A stretch of DNA of 64,000 nucleotides, taken from an uncultured Erythrobacter sp. GTDB taxonomy: Bacteria > Pseudomonadota > Alphaproteobacteria > Sphingomonadales > Sphingomonadaceae. The notes under the pieces are model-generated. The model searched no databases. It was given only the letters and a program-made list of their open reading frames with translations, and had not been told where the DNA came from. Shown here piece by piece: positions 55,010 to 62,956 of the stretch. Each line of letters opens with the position of its first letter. Position 1 is the first letter of the stretch. The stretch lies in NCBI GenBank assembly GCA_947502305.1, contig CANMZA010000002.1, forward strand, positions 62,001-126,000, given 5' to 3'. The position numbers and the translations under genes are program-made.

Positions 55010-56077
55010 TTAGATTTTTTCATAATAGACAACGCAACTAAGCGCACCGAGATAGTCGGCCTTCTTATAGAAGTTTCCGACTTCGTCGCTTTGCATCACT
55101 ACATCTACTGATTGATCGACAAAGGCCGCCAGCCCAGGTGGAGCATCAGACCAATCGTCGACGGAAGACGCCATGGTTTTGGCGATGTTCTGGACTTCCA
55201 AGTTTAACGGGTCGAAGAAATCTGCCGACGCTTCAGCGAGCCGCTTTTGCAACCGAATGATGTCGATCTCGTTCCAGTTTGCTTTTGCAAGGGCATGAAG
55301 GACTGTTGTTACATCTAACCCTTGCCTTGCTTTGCCGTGAACATGAATCAACGTGCTCTCGACAAATTTGTGATCGATGCACTTCTTGTCCATCAACTCG
55401 GCTGCGTCGGAAATCTGATTTGATGGATAGTTGTTCTTGCGAGAGATTTCTGACTGCAGAAGCCTAATCCAGGTTCGGACATTCAAACCATGATCCTCAC
55501 CGAACTTCGTGCTGAATAGCTCAATCGCTTCGCCCTCGAGAAAGCTCCGCATAGCACTCAAAGATACATCGCTGACATGAAAATGCAGCTTATCCAAATG
55601 CTGCTCGGTGAAGCCCTCAACCTCAGCGCTTAGCTTTGTGAGAATTCTCTTCCTAAGCTTCACATCGAGGTCAGCGGCGCAAACATCACAATCAGTGAAC
55701 TCAAATGCATTGTTCGAGACTAGAACGATCTTGACGTCGTGTTTGGCGCAGATGCCGTCGAAATTATCGCACATCTTGCCAAGAATTGATGCGTTACCGC
55801 CTGGGCGAGAAGTTAGCGTCGTGAGCTTTCGCGGATTTGCAGATTTCGAAGTCTTGACCTGGGTGAACTGCGCCTGCGTGGGACCACCGGCTGGCGATAG
55901 GAACAAGACATCATCATGAAACTCGAAAGCAATGAGGTAACTCTCGCCGTCGAGATGTTTTCGCATCAACTGACAAAATGCCCAGTTCTTCTGGTAGTCA
56001 AACCTGCTGGCGGCGTCAGCCCCAGCGGTCTCCCGTTGAGGCTTTTTCGTAAGATCTTCAAATAGTGTACCTGCCAC
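55010..56077 (-). CDS. DUF4297 (Cap4-type) dsDNA nuclease domain protein, Lamassu LmuA-like
   Basis: A 355-residue protein. The N-terminal 200 residues match the DUF4297 dsDNA nuclease family: RFDYQKNWAFCQLM near residue 25, then the PD-(D/E)xK-type elements Glu52 and Asp55/56 in IAFEFHDDVLFL and Gln73-Val-Lys75 in FTQVKTSKSA. The C-terminal half is helical and may be the ATPase-interacting region. It is the first gene of a pair with a Rad50-like ATPase, the core of Lamassu-type systems that cut DNA after activation. The GTG start is preceded by GGGGGG. The upstream 199 bases are gene-free. Confidence 0.82.
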   Translation of the reverse strand: MAGTLFEDLTKKPQRETAGADAASRFDYQKNWAFCQLMRKHLDGESYLIAFEFHDDVLFLSPAGGPTQAQFTQVKTSKSANPRKLTTLTSRPGGNASILGKMCDNFDGICAKHDVKIVLVSNNAFEFTDCDVCAADLDVKLRKRILTKLSAEVEGFTEQHLDKLHFHVSDVSLSAMRSFLEGEAIELFSTKFGEDHGLNVRTWIRLLQSEISRKNNYPSNQISDAAELMDKKCIDHKFVESTLIHVHGKARQGLDVTTVLHALAKANWNEIDIIRLQKRLAEASADFFDPLNLEVQNIAKTMASSVDDWSDAPPGLAAFVDQSVDVVMQSDEVGNFYKKADYLGALSCVVYYEKI

Positions 56078-56276
56078 CGCATCCCCCCAAAGATAGCTGA
56101 GAACATCTAATCCAAGCTATCCAATGTCAATGTATTGTTGTTGCGATATGATCGGATCTCTACTTTCGGCATTCTTTCTTTAAATGCGGAATTTACTCTT
56201 CATTCTTTGTAAAAACTGAACTTAAAACGAAAGTAGCGCTTGCCAAGGGTTTTTCACCAGGTCGATTTGCGGTGCG

Positions 56277-56813
56277 CTAGCCCACCTCTCCACCCATGCC
56301 GTTTAGGATCGATTGAACAGAAACTAGCAATCGATCTGCGGCGCCTTGTGTAGCAAAATCCGGGGCGGAGGCACCCGTAGCGCGACAGGAGTCGAGTAGT
56401 GCTCCTCTTTCCTTTAGAAGTTTGACGATTTCTAATGCCCGTGGATCGTCTCCATCTGGTGCAAATCGGTTCGATCTAAACTCTCCAGGGTCGTAGATCG
56501 CGTCTGGGTCGGGAAGGAAGAGGATCTTCCGACAGTCATTGAATTGCGGACTCACATCCAAAAGTTGACCGTCCCGTTTTCCCCAAACACCATGATGTTC
56601 AGCTTCAAAGTAAGCACCTCTTAGGTGCCACACCGCCCAGCCATAAACGGTTGTTCCACCCGCTCGCGCAACCTTTTTGGCGACATTGTCAAAGCACTGT
56701 GACTGCAATGAATCGCGAAGCGGCTTCGATCGAATCAACCGGGGGCGCTCCGGCGAAATCGAGTGGCAGAATTCCAGAAGGGCCGGTGTTAGTTTGGTGG
56801 GAAGAGTCTCCAT
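56277..56813 (-). CDS. Hypothetical protein with a possible papain-like Cys-His-Asp triad
   Basis: A 178-residue protein of a family I know only as hypothetical. The middle contains CFDNVAKKVARAGG, then VYGWAVW, AYFEAEHHGVW and GQLLDVSP. The spacing of one Cys, one His and one Asp with an aromatic G-W context resembles small papain-like folds, so an amidase, protease or transglutaminase-like activity is possible. That is an inference from pattern only. The ATG is 12 bases after the stop of the next upstream gene, so they form an operon. Confidence 0.55.
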   Translation of the reverse strand: METLPTKLTPALLEFCHSISPERPRLIRSKPLRDSLQSQCFDNVAKKVARAGGTTVYGWAVWHLRGAYFEAEHHGVWGKRDGQLLDVSPQFNDCRKILFLPDPDAIYDPGEFRSNRFAPDGDDPRALEIVKLLKERGALLDSCRATGASAPDFATQGAADRLLVSVQSILNGMGGEVG

Positions 56814-56825
56814 TGATGCGGTCGG

Positions 56826-57155
56826 TCACTTAAGGGGAACGGGTGAGAGACCACGCGCATGCTGGGGGTGCATGCTGTCCCATAGTTTCTTCGCCCTTGA
56901 GCGTGTGTTCAGCCGCTGACGCAGTGCAGCCTGTATTCGCTCGGGTGTTGGAAAGTCAGATGCGTGCCATTGCGCGCCGGAGATAAGCTGACCTAATGGC
57001 GGCTCGTCTTCTTCGACCTCTACAAAGCAAGTTGCTTCTGGGAATGCCGACAGCCGGTCTGTGAACGACTTCAACTCGCAGACCAATCGCTTAATCTCTG
57101 CATCAGCAGCGCTGACTTCGTTCAGCGCTTCGACATATTCGCGTGGAGTAACCAT
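56826..57155 (-). CDS. Hypothetical protein
   Basis: From ATG 57155 (GAGATTGGGG just upstream) the protein is 109 residues. The first third is a predicted helix (REYVEALNEVSAADAEIKRL), then a short acidic segment and a basic helix (RIQAALRQRLNTRSRAKKLW). No family is recognised. The small size and its place before the possible papain-like gene leave roles such as an inhibitor or immunity partner open, without direct evidence. Confidence 0.5.
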   Translation of the reverse strand: MVTPREYVEALNEVSAADAEIKRLVCELKSFTDRLSAFPEATCFVEVEEDEPPLGQLISGAQWHASDFPTPERIQAALRQRLNTRSRAKKLWDSMHPQHARGLSPVPLK

Positions 57156-57172
57156 CCCCAATCTCTATCAGT

Positions 57173-57447
57173 TCAAGCTCCAGTCTCGTAGTTCTCGTTC
57201 GGTTGTTTGCACAAGATCGACACCCGATCGATCAGTTGGACGTGGCATCCGTTGCCGCGGACTAGCTGCATCGGATCAATGTCGAGTGACAGGACCGCCG
57301 TACGCGCGTCGTCGCTTGCTTCAGGAAAGAACACGGCTCCCTTCCCCAAAAGACAGATCAACCTCATGCAAATTGTCTGGGTTCTTAATCAGCCAGAAGC
57401 CCAGATCAGATGCCAGTTTGTGCGTCGTCAAAATCGTCAGCAGCATG
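57173..57447 (-). pseudogene. Frameshifted N-terminal remnant of hen1 (3'-terminal RNA ribose 2'-O-methyltransferase)
   Basis: Reading the minus strand from ATG 57447 gives MLLTILTTHKLASDLGFWLI and then NPDNLHEVDLSFG, the start of bacterial Hen1 proteins. That frame then stops. One frame over, the reading continues GKGAVFFPEASDDARTAVLS followed by LDIDPMQLVRG, the next Hen1 block. Removing one G from the GGGG run at about 57347-57350 joins the two frames. After LVRG the similarity ends, so only about 70 of some 460 residues remain and no pnkp partner is present. Hen1 protects repaired RNA ends by 2'-O-methylation. Confidence 0.75.
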
Positions 57448-57674
57448 TCACCAAAAACCCAATAAAAAACCTTCCGAATTGTCGTATCCGAAAGGGCGAA
57501 AATCAGTCATCAATTCCAAGAAAAGGCTAGACTGCGCCCATCGCTCCCAAATTGTTGCAGCGGGGCAATTGCGCGCACAGCAACACTCGCGAATACATCG
57601 CGATTACAAAGCTTGTCAGGCTGCGAGGCAGCTTTGAAGTCATGGAGGCCTATTCGTTCGGCGATTCGAAAAAG

Positions 57675-58079
57675 TCACCCAATCAACTTCTCTCCGATAA
57701 GACTCCAAATTGAAAAGGCCGCCAGCCCAAGTCCGACAAGCAACGTCAAAGCGGTGGTCCAGAAAGTGGCCGTGCGCCAGCCGGTCGATGCAATAGGAAG
57801 ACTAGCGTCACCTACCTTTCCGCCAAATTCTGCAAGCACTTTCGAGTTGGCAACGATGCCCTGACTGATCCGCCACATCGTAAATGCAATTGCCATGAGA
57901 AACGCGCCGACTACGATGCCCAATGCTGGAATGAAATCCCCATCTGATCCAGCAAGATAGCCCGCGTATAGCGTGCCCACCAAGATTGCGATATTCTGAG
58001 CCTGATACCGCATCTTGTCGAGATGCCGGAATGTCTCGTAACGTTGAACGTAGATTTCGAGTTCAGCCGATCTGCTCAT
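57675..58079 (-). CDS. Small three-helix membrane protein, last gene of the TIR-patatin operon
   Basis: The 134 residues begin with a charged amphipathic helix (ELEIYVQRYETFRHLDKMRY), followed by three hydrophobic segments: NIAILVGTLYAGYLA, ALGIVVGAFLMAIAFTMW and TFWTTALTLLVGLGLAAFSI. The layout resembles small membrane proteins such as SLATT or RipA-like effectors found beside immune genes, but I cannot assign a family. It lies 90 bases after the patatin gene on the same strand and is probably the third gene of that operon. Confidence 0.65.
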   Translation of the reverse strand: MSRSAELEIYVQRYETFRHLDKMRYQAQNIAILVGTLYAGYLAGSDGDFIPALGIVVGAFLMAIAFTMWRISQGIVANSKVLAEFGGKVGDASLPIASTGWRTATFWTTALTLLVGLGLAAFSIWSLIGEKLIG

Positions 58080-58169
58080 TTAGCACCCCTCCTCATCTGA
58101 GGAACTTAACCTCTATCCGCTCCGATGTCGAAAGCCGCGTGGCCCAGATCACCAATTTGGACTAGTAGG

Positions 58170-59153
58170 TTACAATTGAGGTGTGAATGGCGAAGCGGGA
58201 GTTCCATTCAAGAAGCGGGACCGGACAACGTCTAAGTTCTCCTTCTTGACGGCCTCTCCACGTCCAAGCGTCACCAATTCCGAGATTGTCTTCGGATCCG
58301 CTCTATCCAATCCAAATCTACCGTTTGATACGGAAGCGTCGATGCGGTGAAATCCGCCCGCTAGCAAACTAGCCTGCGCTCGTGCAGTTTCAACTTGAGC
58401 CTCAAACATAAGATTGATGAGGCCAATGTTCCACTGCAATGCACCGGCGCGTCTTTCGTTGGCTATGTTGAACGGCGAAGAGGTCGTGCCAATGCTCAGG
58501 ATATCGACTTCCTCGGCCTTCGCTCCAAGGAATGCCACCGCCTCGGTTAACCCGACCAAAGCAGGACAGTTTGCCCAAACGCCGCCATCAATATAGCTAG
58601 CCCCTTGATGGGCAGGAAAAGCCCTCGCTTCAAAGTATGTGGGGGCGGCCGCTGTTGCCATAGCAACATCAAGTGCAAGCGCATCAACGTCATGTAAAAA
58701 GCGAGGATGATGGGCGGTCTTCATCAGGAATATTCTACCTGCAACTGCATCGTAGGTGGGTATGACCAACCGAGCTTGAGACTCACCAAATTTCCGTTCA
58801 TCAAGAATATCGGTCAACGCATTCTGGAGCGGTCGACTAGAGTGCTTTGGCGCAAATAACTGTCTGAAGAAACCAAACCTTCCGAACACGGAAGTGGCAC
58901 CGAAGATCTCTCCTCCTCGGTCGATGTAAAAGTCTCTAAGTTCGGCTGCATTAAAACCCAAGCCGAGGCCGATTGCTAAGATGCCTCCTGTGGAGGTCCC
59001 TGTTATCAGATCAAAGTGGTCAAGCGCAGTGCAACCGAGTTCGTTCTCAAGAGCAGCTAGAGCGGAGGCTGTGAAGGCTCCCTTTATACCACCACCATCT
59101 AGCGAGAGAATGCGAAATCTCTTTTTTCCTTCCGCGGCGCGATGGGCTAGCAT
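58170..59153 (-). CDS. Patatin-like phospholipase (CapV-type)
   Basis: From ATG 59153, with a perfect GGAGG seven bases upstream, the enzyme is 327 residues. It has the full patatin set: the oxyanion loop DGGGIKG (about 19-25), the nucleophile Ser54 in LITGTSTGG and the catalytic Asp189 in SYIDGGVWANCP. Patatins hydrolyse membrane lipids and are known immune effectors in CBASS (CapV). There is no CD-NTase here; the gene follows the TIR-propeller gene with a one-base gap (TAGAATG), so it is likely the effector or an accessory of that protein. An upstream GTG would overlap the TIR gene. Confidence 0.88.
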   Translation of the reverse strand: MLAHRAAEGKKRFRILSLDGGGIKGAFTASALAALENELGCTALDHFDLITGTSTGGILAIGLGLGFNAAELRDFYIDRGGEIFGATSVFGRFGFFRQLFAPKHSSRPLQNALTDILDERKFGESQARLVIPTYDAVAGRIFLMKTAHHPRFLHDVDALALDVAMATAAAPTYFEARAFPAHQGASYIDGGVWANCPALVGLTEAVAFLGAKAEEVDILSIGTTSSPFNIANERRAGALQWNIGLINLMFEAQVETARAQASLLAGGFHRIDASVSNGRFGLDRADPKTISELVTLGRGEAVKKENLDVVRSRFLNGTPASPFTPQL

Positions 59154-59154
59154 T

Positions 59155-61698
59155 CTAATCCTCCAAGACAGCAGAAATTGGTGCACCACTTTGCGCAATC
59201 GATCTTATTTCTCCGGCTAAGATCGGCCGTACACGCTGCAGGTTAAAGTCAAAATAGAGGCTCGTAGTGACGCTTGAACCAAAGCTATCCTGTGAAGAGA
59301 AATCGACACGAAAAACTTGGTCTTCGATTGCAGTGATTTCAGGTTGCTTAAATAGATGGCCATAGTATCCGGTCCGAAAATACTCCCTCTCTCCACCTAC
59401 CAAGAAGCAAAGAAGAATCTCCCGGTCATCTGCTTGCGTGGATGAGTTGCCATCTGAGCATAACCGGCCAGTGGTCTCCAAAGTCGATCCTCGCGAACCC
59501 CGCTGGGTCGAACCGAATGTGTCGGCGAAAGCGAAATCGCTTTCAATCTCTGCACGTCTGGGCGAAAATACGAAGTAGCCAAGATCTCTACTTCCAGCGA
59601 GTAACCGTGAGCCATCAAGAGCGACAGACATGAACGGAATTTCAGCGCGTCTAAAGCCAGCAGAATAGGCTGGCGGAACGTCAACTCTGCCAACTTGCCG
59701 CATGGTAGGGTCATAGATCCTGATCTGCCCAGATTTGTCAGCCATAAAGGTCCTCCCGGCGACGTCATGTGCAGGGAGGTCTACAACTCCTTGGAGGTCT
59801 CCTCGGAACCGCCAATATGTTACAGTCTTGTTTGCTGTATTGAGGCGTACAAATGTTCCGTCGGTACGTAACAACCTTAGCTCCGTAGGGCTAGAGAACT
59901 GCATCGAGGAAACGTAATTATCCTCGCTATGTCTCTGAAAGCCTAAATCTTCTCTCAAATAACGTATTCCACCGGGTTGTGGAGGCGATGCTTCTACAAA
60001 GAACGGATCACTAACAATCCGGAATTCACCCAACTGCATTGTCTCAGTCGCGCCGGTGCCTTGATCGACCAACACAAGAGCATACTCATCGCTATCGCCT
60101 AAGACGATCGCCGCGCGCAAATCGTATACATCATCAAGATAGGCTGCAGCGGCTATACCTGCCGGTATGAACGTTAATTCGTCGGTTTCAGAGACATTTC
60201 CGGGAACATTTACGCGTTCCGAATAGTGTGTGCAATCGGCCACCATCCCTGGTGGCAAACGTCTCACCAGGCCTGAATAGAGTTCGGTGATTCGTCCGGA
60301 GCCTGGCTCGATCGCGAAGCTCCGCTCGCCACAATTCAATGAGTATGATCTTTGTTCAGTTAACAGTCTTAGGGGAGGTTCAGTCCCGTTCAGCCGGAAA
60401 AGAGTGAACTGCCTTTTTGAGTTTCGCCTGATTCCGCCCTCGTCATCACGTTCTTCAATTCCTCGAAATGCAGTGGTAATCACATCTCCTCTCATATTTG
60501 CCGTAAGCCAACTGATTGGTAGATCATCGGCAGATACTTGCTGAACTCTGACTGCGCCACTTTCCAAATCATGAACGGCGATCATTCTCGTTTCATCGTT
60601 GTATGTTGCGACAAATCGAGCATCGTTGGACAGTTCAGCTATCTCGACTCCGGAGAACTGCGCCGTATGGAACCAGCCTCTTTCGTTGTAAGCCCTAAAG
60701 AGCGTTCGGCTGGCCCTAGAATTCTCAGTTATGGAATCCGACTGCAATGCCAACCGGACTGCGCTGTTTAAGTCTGTTTCGACCTTTTGATAAGCCAACT
60801 CAGCAATGACTTCTGCAAGTCGTTGGTTGGCAAGCAAGTTTGCGTTGCGCTCTTCGAACAATGCCCTGCGCTCCGCTCTCTGCGCTGCGACCGCTAGTCT
60901 AGTTTGCTCCAAAGCGCGTTGTGTTGCCAATTCCGCTTTAACTCGCTCTTGCTCTTCATTTTCCCTCGCCTCTTCGGCGTCTTTCTGTGCTTCTCGCGCA
61001 TTGTCCCTCTCGATGTCAGCTTGGTCTCTAGCTGCGATGGCTCTTTCTCTATCAATCTGCGCTTCGTCTCGAGCTTCGATGGCATCCTGCCTCTCGCCTT
61101 CAGCCACAAAGGACTGCCAAACGGCAATACTGCTTATGAGCGCAAAAATGACGATAAGTGCCTGCAGCCAACGCATCCGCTTTTGATCTTGCCGAAGGAT
61201 ATCGAACGACTGAGCAATTCGACCAATCGTGCCCGCAGACGGCGCTTTCAAGCGTCGCTCGTCGATCTCTTCGATGCGAAGCGTTTCGTCACCCAAGTGT
61301 TTCCGAAATGCATGGTCCGCTGGGAGGTTGCCCAACGCGCCATCAATCGAAATTGGAATAACCGTTCGACCAGTCTCCGCGAAGACCTGAAGTTCATATT
61401 GCACCGGCTTCGACTCAAGCGAGCCGGGGGTCCCGACCAATATAAGCTTGCTTGTCCTTCTCAGGCTCCAAGCGCCAGCCGATTTCCAATTCGCGCCATC
61501 ATGGAAGTCGTCTCGGTCCAGAAACACATCGAAATTCAGTGCCTCCAATTCTCTTGTAAGCGCCTCTGCATACTCCCAACCATCACCCCATGAGTAGGAA
61601 ACAAAGAAGTCAAAGCCAAACACCCGATCAACGAGCCGTTTGAACAGCGACCGCTCACTTTGAATCAAGGCACCTTTGTTGTCAGACGGTGTTAGCAC
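59155..61698 (-). CDS. TIR domain, transmembrane, coiled-coil, beta-propeller protein
   Basis: An 847-residue protein with four parts. An N-terminal TIR domain (about 28-160) has box 1 FDFFVSYSWGDG, a loop with DVFLDRDDFHDG and a candidate catalytic Glu102 in SKPVQYELQVF. One transmembrane helix follows at about 177-197 (RWLQALIVIFALISSIAVWQ). Then comes a long Glu/Arg/Ala coiled coil (about 200-300) and a C-terminal 540 residues of short beta strands, as in a WD40-like propeller. No NTPase domain is present. The arginines before the helix suggest TIR inside and propeller outside. TIR domains can cleave NAD or make nucleotide signals. The GTG start has GGGGGG upstream. It is first in an operon with a patatin and a small membrane protein. 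Confidence 0.82.
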   Translation of the reverse strand: MLTPSDNKGALIQSERSLFKRLVDRVFGFDFFVSYSWGDGWEYAEALTRELEALNFDVFLDRDDFHDGANWKSAGAWSLRRTSKLILVGTPGSLESKPVQYELQVFAETGRTVIPISIDGALGNLPADHAFRKHLGDETLRIEEIDERRLKAPSAGTIGRIAQSFDILRQDQKRMRWLQALIVIFALISSIAVWQSFVAEGERQDAIEARDEAQIDRERAIAARDQADIERDNAREAQKDAEEARENEEQERVKAELATQRALEQTRLAVAAQRAERRALFEERNANLLANQRLAEVIAELAYQKVETDLNSAVRLALQSDSITENSRASRTLFRAYNERGWFHTAQFSGVEIAELSNDARFVATYNDETRMIAVHDLESGAVRVQQVSADDLPISWLTANMRGDVITTAFRGIEERDDEGGIRRNSKRQFTLFRLNGTEPPLRLLTEQRSYSLNCGERSFAIEPGSGRITELYSGLVRRLPPGMVADCTHYSERVNVPGNVSETDELTFIPAGIAAAAYLDDVYDLRAAIVLGDSDEYALVLVDQGTGATETMQLGEFRIVSDPFFVEASPPQPGGIRYLREDLGFQRHSEDNYVSSMQFSSPTELRLLRTDGTFVRLNTANKTVTYWRFRGDLQGVVDLPAHDVAGRTFMADKSGQIRIYDPTMRQVGRVDVPPAYSAGFRRAEIPFMSVALDGSRLLAGSRDLGYFVFSPRRAEIESDFAFADTFGSTQRGSRGSTLETTGRLCSDGNSSTQADDREILLCFLVGGEREYFRTGYYGHLFKQPEITAIEDQVFRVDFSSQDSFGSSVTTSLYFDFNLQRVRPILAGEIRSIAQSGAPISAVLED

Positions 61699-61723
61699 CT
61701 AAGCCCCCCACGAAGTTTCATTC

Positions 61724-61754
61724 AACCTTTGCACAACATGTGCATATTAAGGTT
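61724..61754. promoter_or_regulatory. Extended palindrome in the divergent promoter region of the two TIR operons
   Basis: AACCTT-TGCACA-ACA-TGTGCA-TATT-AAGGTT forms a nested dyad: a perfect TGCACA/TGTGCA core and an outer AACCTT/AAGGTT pair. It lies 26 bases from the GTG of the TIR-propeller gene and 70 bases from the ThsB-like gene, in the only shared intergenic region. A repressor site controlling both operons is the simplest reading. Confidence 0.5.
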
Positions 61755-61824
61755 CTGCCTTTCCTTGAGATACCTGACAATGTATAGAATAGTGCTGGCT
61801 CCTATCTGATTAAATGAGATCGTT

Positions 61825-62298
61825 ATGGTTGAGCAAACGAAGAGGGTATTCATTAGTCACATACATGAAGACGACGTTGGACTTGGCAAAGTGAAAGACC
61901 TCCTGTCGAATCATGGTGTCAACATCCGAGATTCTTCGATTAATTCGTCTAACCCCAATGAGGCAAAGTCACCTGATTACATCAAGTCAGAAATTCTTGC
62001 TCCAAAAATAAAGTGGGCCGGCGCCTTGATTGTCTATGTGACGCCTGGGACAAAGAACAGCGAATGGGTCAATTGGGAGATTGAATACGCCCACAAGACC
62101 GGAACGCGGATCGTCGGCGTTTGGGCGCATGGCCACAATGACTGCGAGCTACCTGAGGCCCTTGAAAATTATGCGGATGCTGTGGTCGGCTGGCACGGCA
62201 CGTCAATTGTGGACGCCATCAATGGTGATTGCGATGTTTGGGAGACGCCGGGAGGTGAAAGCTACCCTGACCGTTCTATCAAACCCCACAACTGCTAA
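61825..62298 (+). CDS. MTH538/ThsB-like TIR domain protein
   Basis: A 157-residue protein that is nearly all a TIR-like domain of the MTH538/ThsB class (PF08937): TKRVFISHIHEDDVGLGKVK at the N-terminus, IKWAGALIVYVTPGTKNSEW in the core and a candidate catalytic Glu85 in WVNWEIEYAHKTGTRIVGVW. ThsB proteins in Thoeris make signalling cyclic ADP-ribose isomers after phage infection. No ThsA (SIR2/SLOG) effector is present; the next genes are an Nmad2 and a MazG-like gene. The ATG is the first of the right-facing operon. Confidence 0.85.
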   Translation: MVEQTKRVFISHIHEDDVGLGKVKDLLSNHGVNIRDSSINSSNPNEAKSPDYIKSEILAPKIKWAGALIVYVTPGTKNSEWVNWEIEYAHKTGTRIVGVWAHGHNDCELPEALENYADAVVGWHGTSIVDAINGDCDVWETPGGESYPDRSIKPHNC

Positions 62299-62310
62299 AG
62301 GCCTAGTGAA

Positions 62311-62937
62311 GTGACCAAGCTTTTATCCTACGTCGTACGCTACGATAGCGGCTTCGCCCCAAACCCGTTTTACGGTTATTGCACTCTAGCCACCTGCAAA
62401 CCTAGCGTACGGAAAGGTGCGTCAGTTGGTGATTGGATTGTCGGAACGGGTAGTGCGGCGCGAGGAGAAAGGCGCGGCGATCATCTCGTGCATGCGATGA
62501 GAGTCACAGAGGCGGTCAACTTTCGTAGCTATTGGGTAGATGATCGCTTCGATCGTAAGCGCCCCATGCGCCAAGGCAGCCGCCATCAAAGCTGTGGCGA
62601 CAACATCTACTATCGGTCCGAAGACGACACACACTGGCTGCAGTTGCCATCCTTTCACGCACATCCGACGGAAGTCACCCGACAAAAGCATATTAGGCGC
62701 GATACGAGCGTCGATCGAGTTTTGGTCAGCAGTGACTTTTTCTACTTCGGTGGAGAGGGGCCGAGACTCCTCAACGAATTTCGGACAAATGGAGCGAGAA
62801 GCATCGTGAAGTCAGGCGCTGGTTGGAAGTGCATTGATGACCCAGAAGTATTGCATGACTTTGTAGCCTGGCTCCGAACCTTAGGCGATCCGGGTTACTC
62901 TGGTCGACCGCGGGACTGGGTGTTGGAGGATGGATAG
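62311..62937 (+). CDS. Nucleotide modification associated domain 2 (Nmad2) protein
   Basis: A 208-residue protein matching the Nmad2 family: LLSYVVRYDSGFAPNPFYGY, then CTLATCKPSVRKGASVGDWI and VGTGSAARGERRGD. The later YFGGEGPRL segment is also typical. Nmad proteins were described in gene clusters that make or recognise modified bases or nucleotides. The GTG start is 12 bases after the TIR stop with AAAGG upstream, so they share a transcript. A sensor or processing role for a modified or signalling nucleotide is inferred from context. Confidence 0.8.
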   Translation: MTKLLSYVVRYDSGFAPNPFYGYCTLATCKPSVRKGASVGDWIVGTGSAARGERRGDHLVHAMRVTEAVNFRSYWVDDRFDRKRPMRQGSRHQSCGDNIYYRSEDDTHWLQLPSFHAHPTEVTRQKHIRRDTSVDRVLVSSDFFYFGGEGPRLLNEFRTNGARSIVKSGAGWKCIDDPEVLHDFVAWLRTLGDPGYSGRPRDWVLEDG

Positions 62938-62956
62938 AGAACGGGGACAACCAACA

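Noticed and set aside
58170..61698. CBASS system, suggested by the patatin effector
   Set aside because: No cyclic nucleotide synthase (CD-NTase) or E1/E2-like Cap2/Cap3 gene is in the window.
61825..62298. Canonical Thoeris, suggested by the ThsB-like TIR protein
   Set aside because: No ThsA with SIR2 or SLOG domains is adjacent; the partners are Nmad2 and MazG-like genes.
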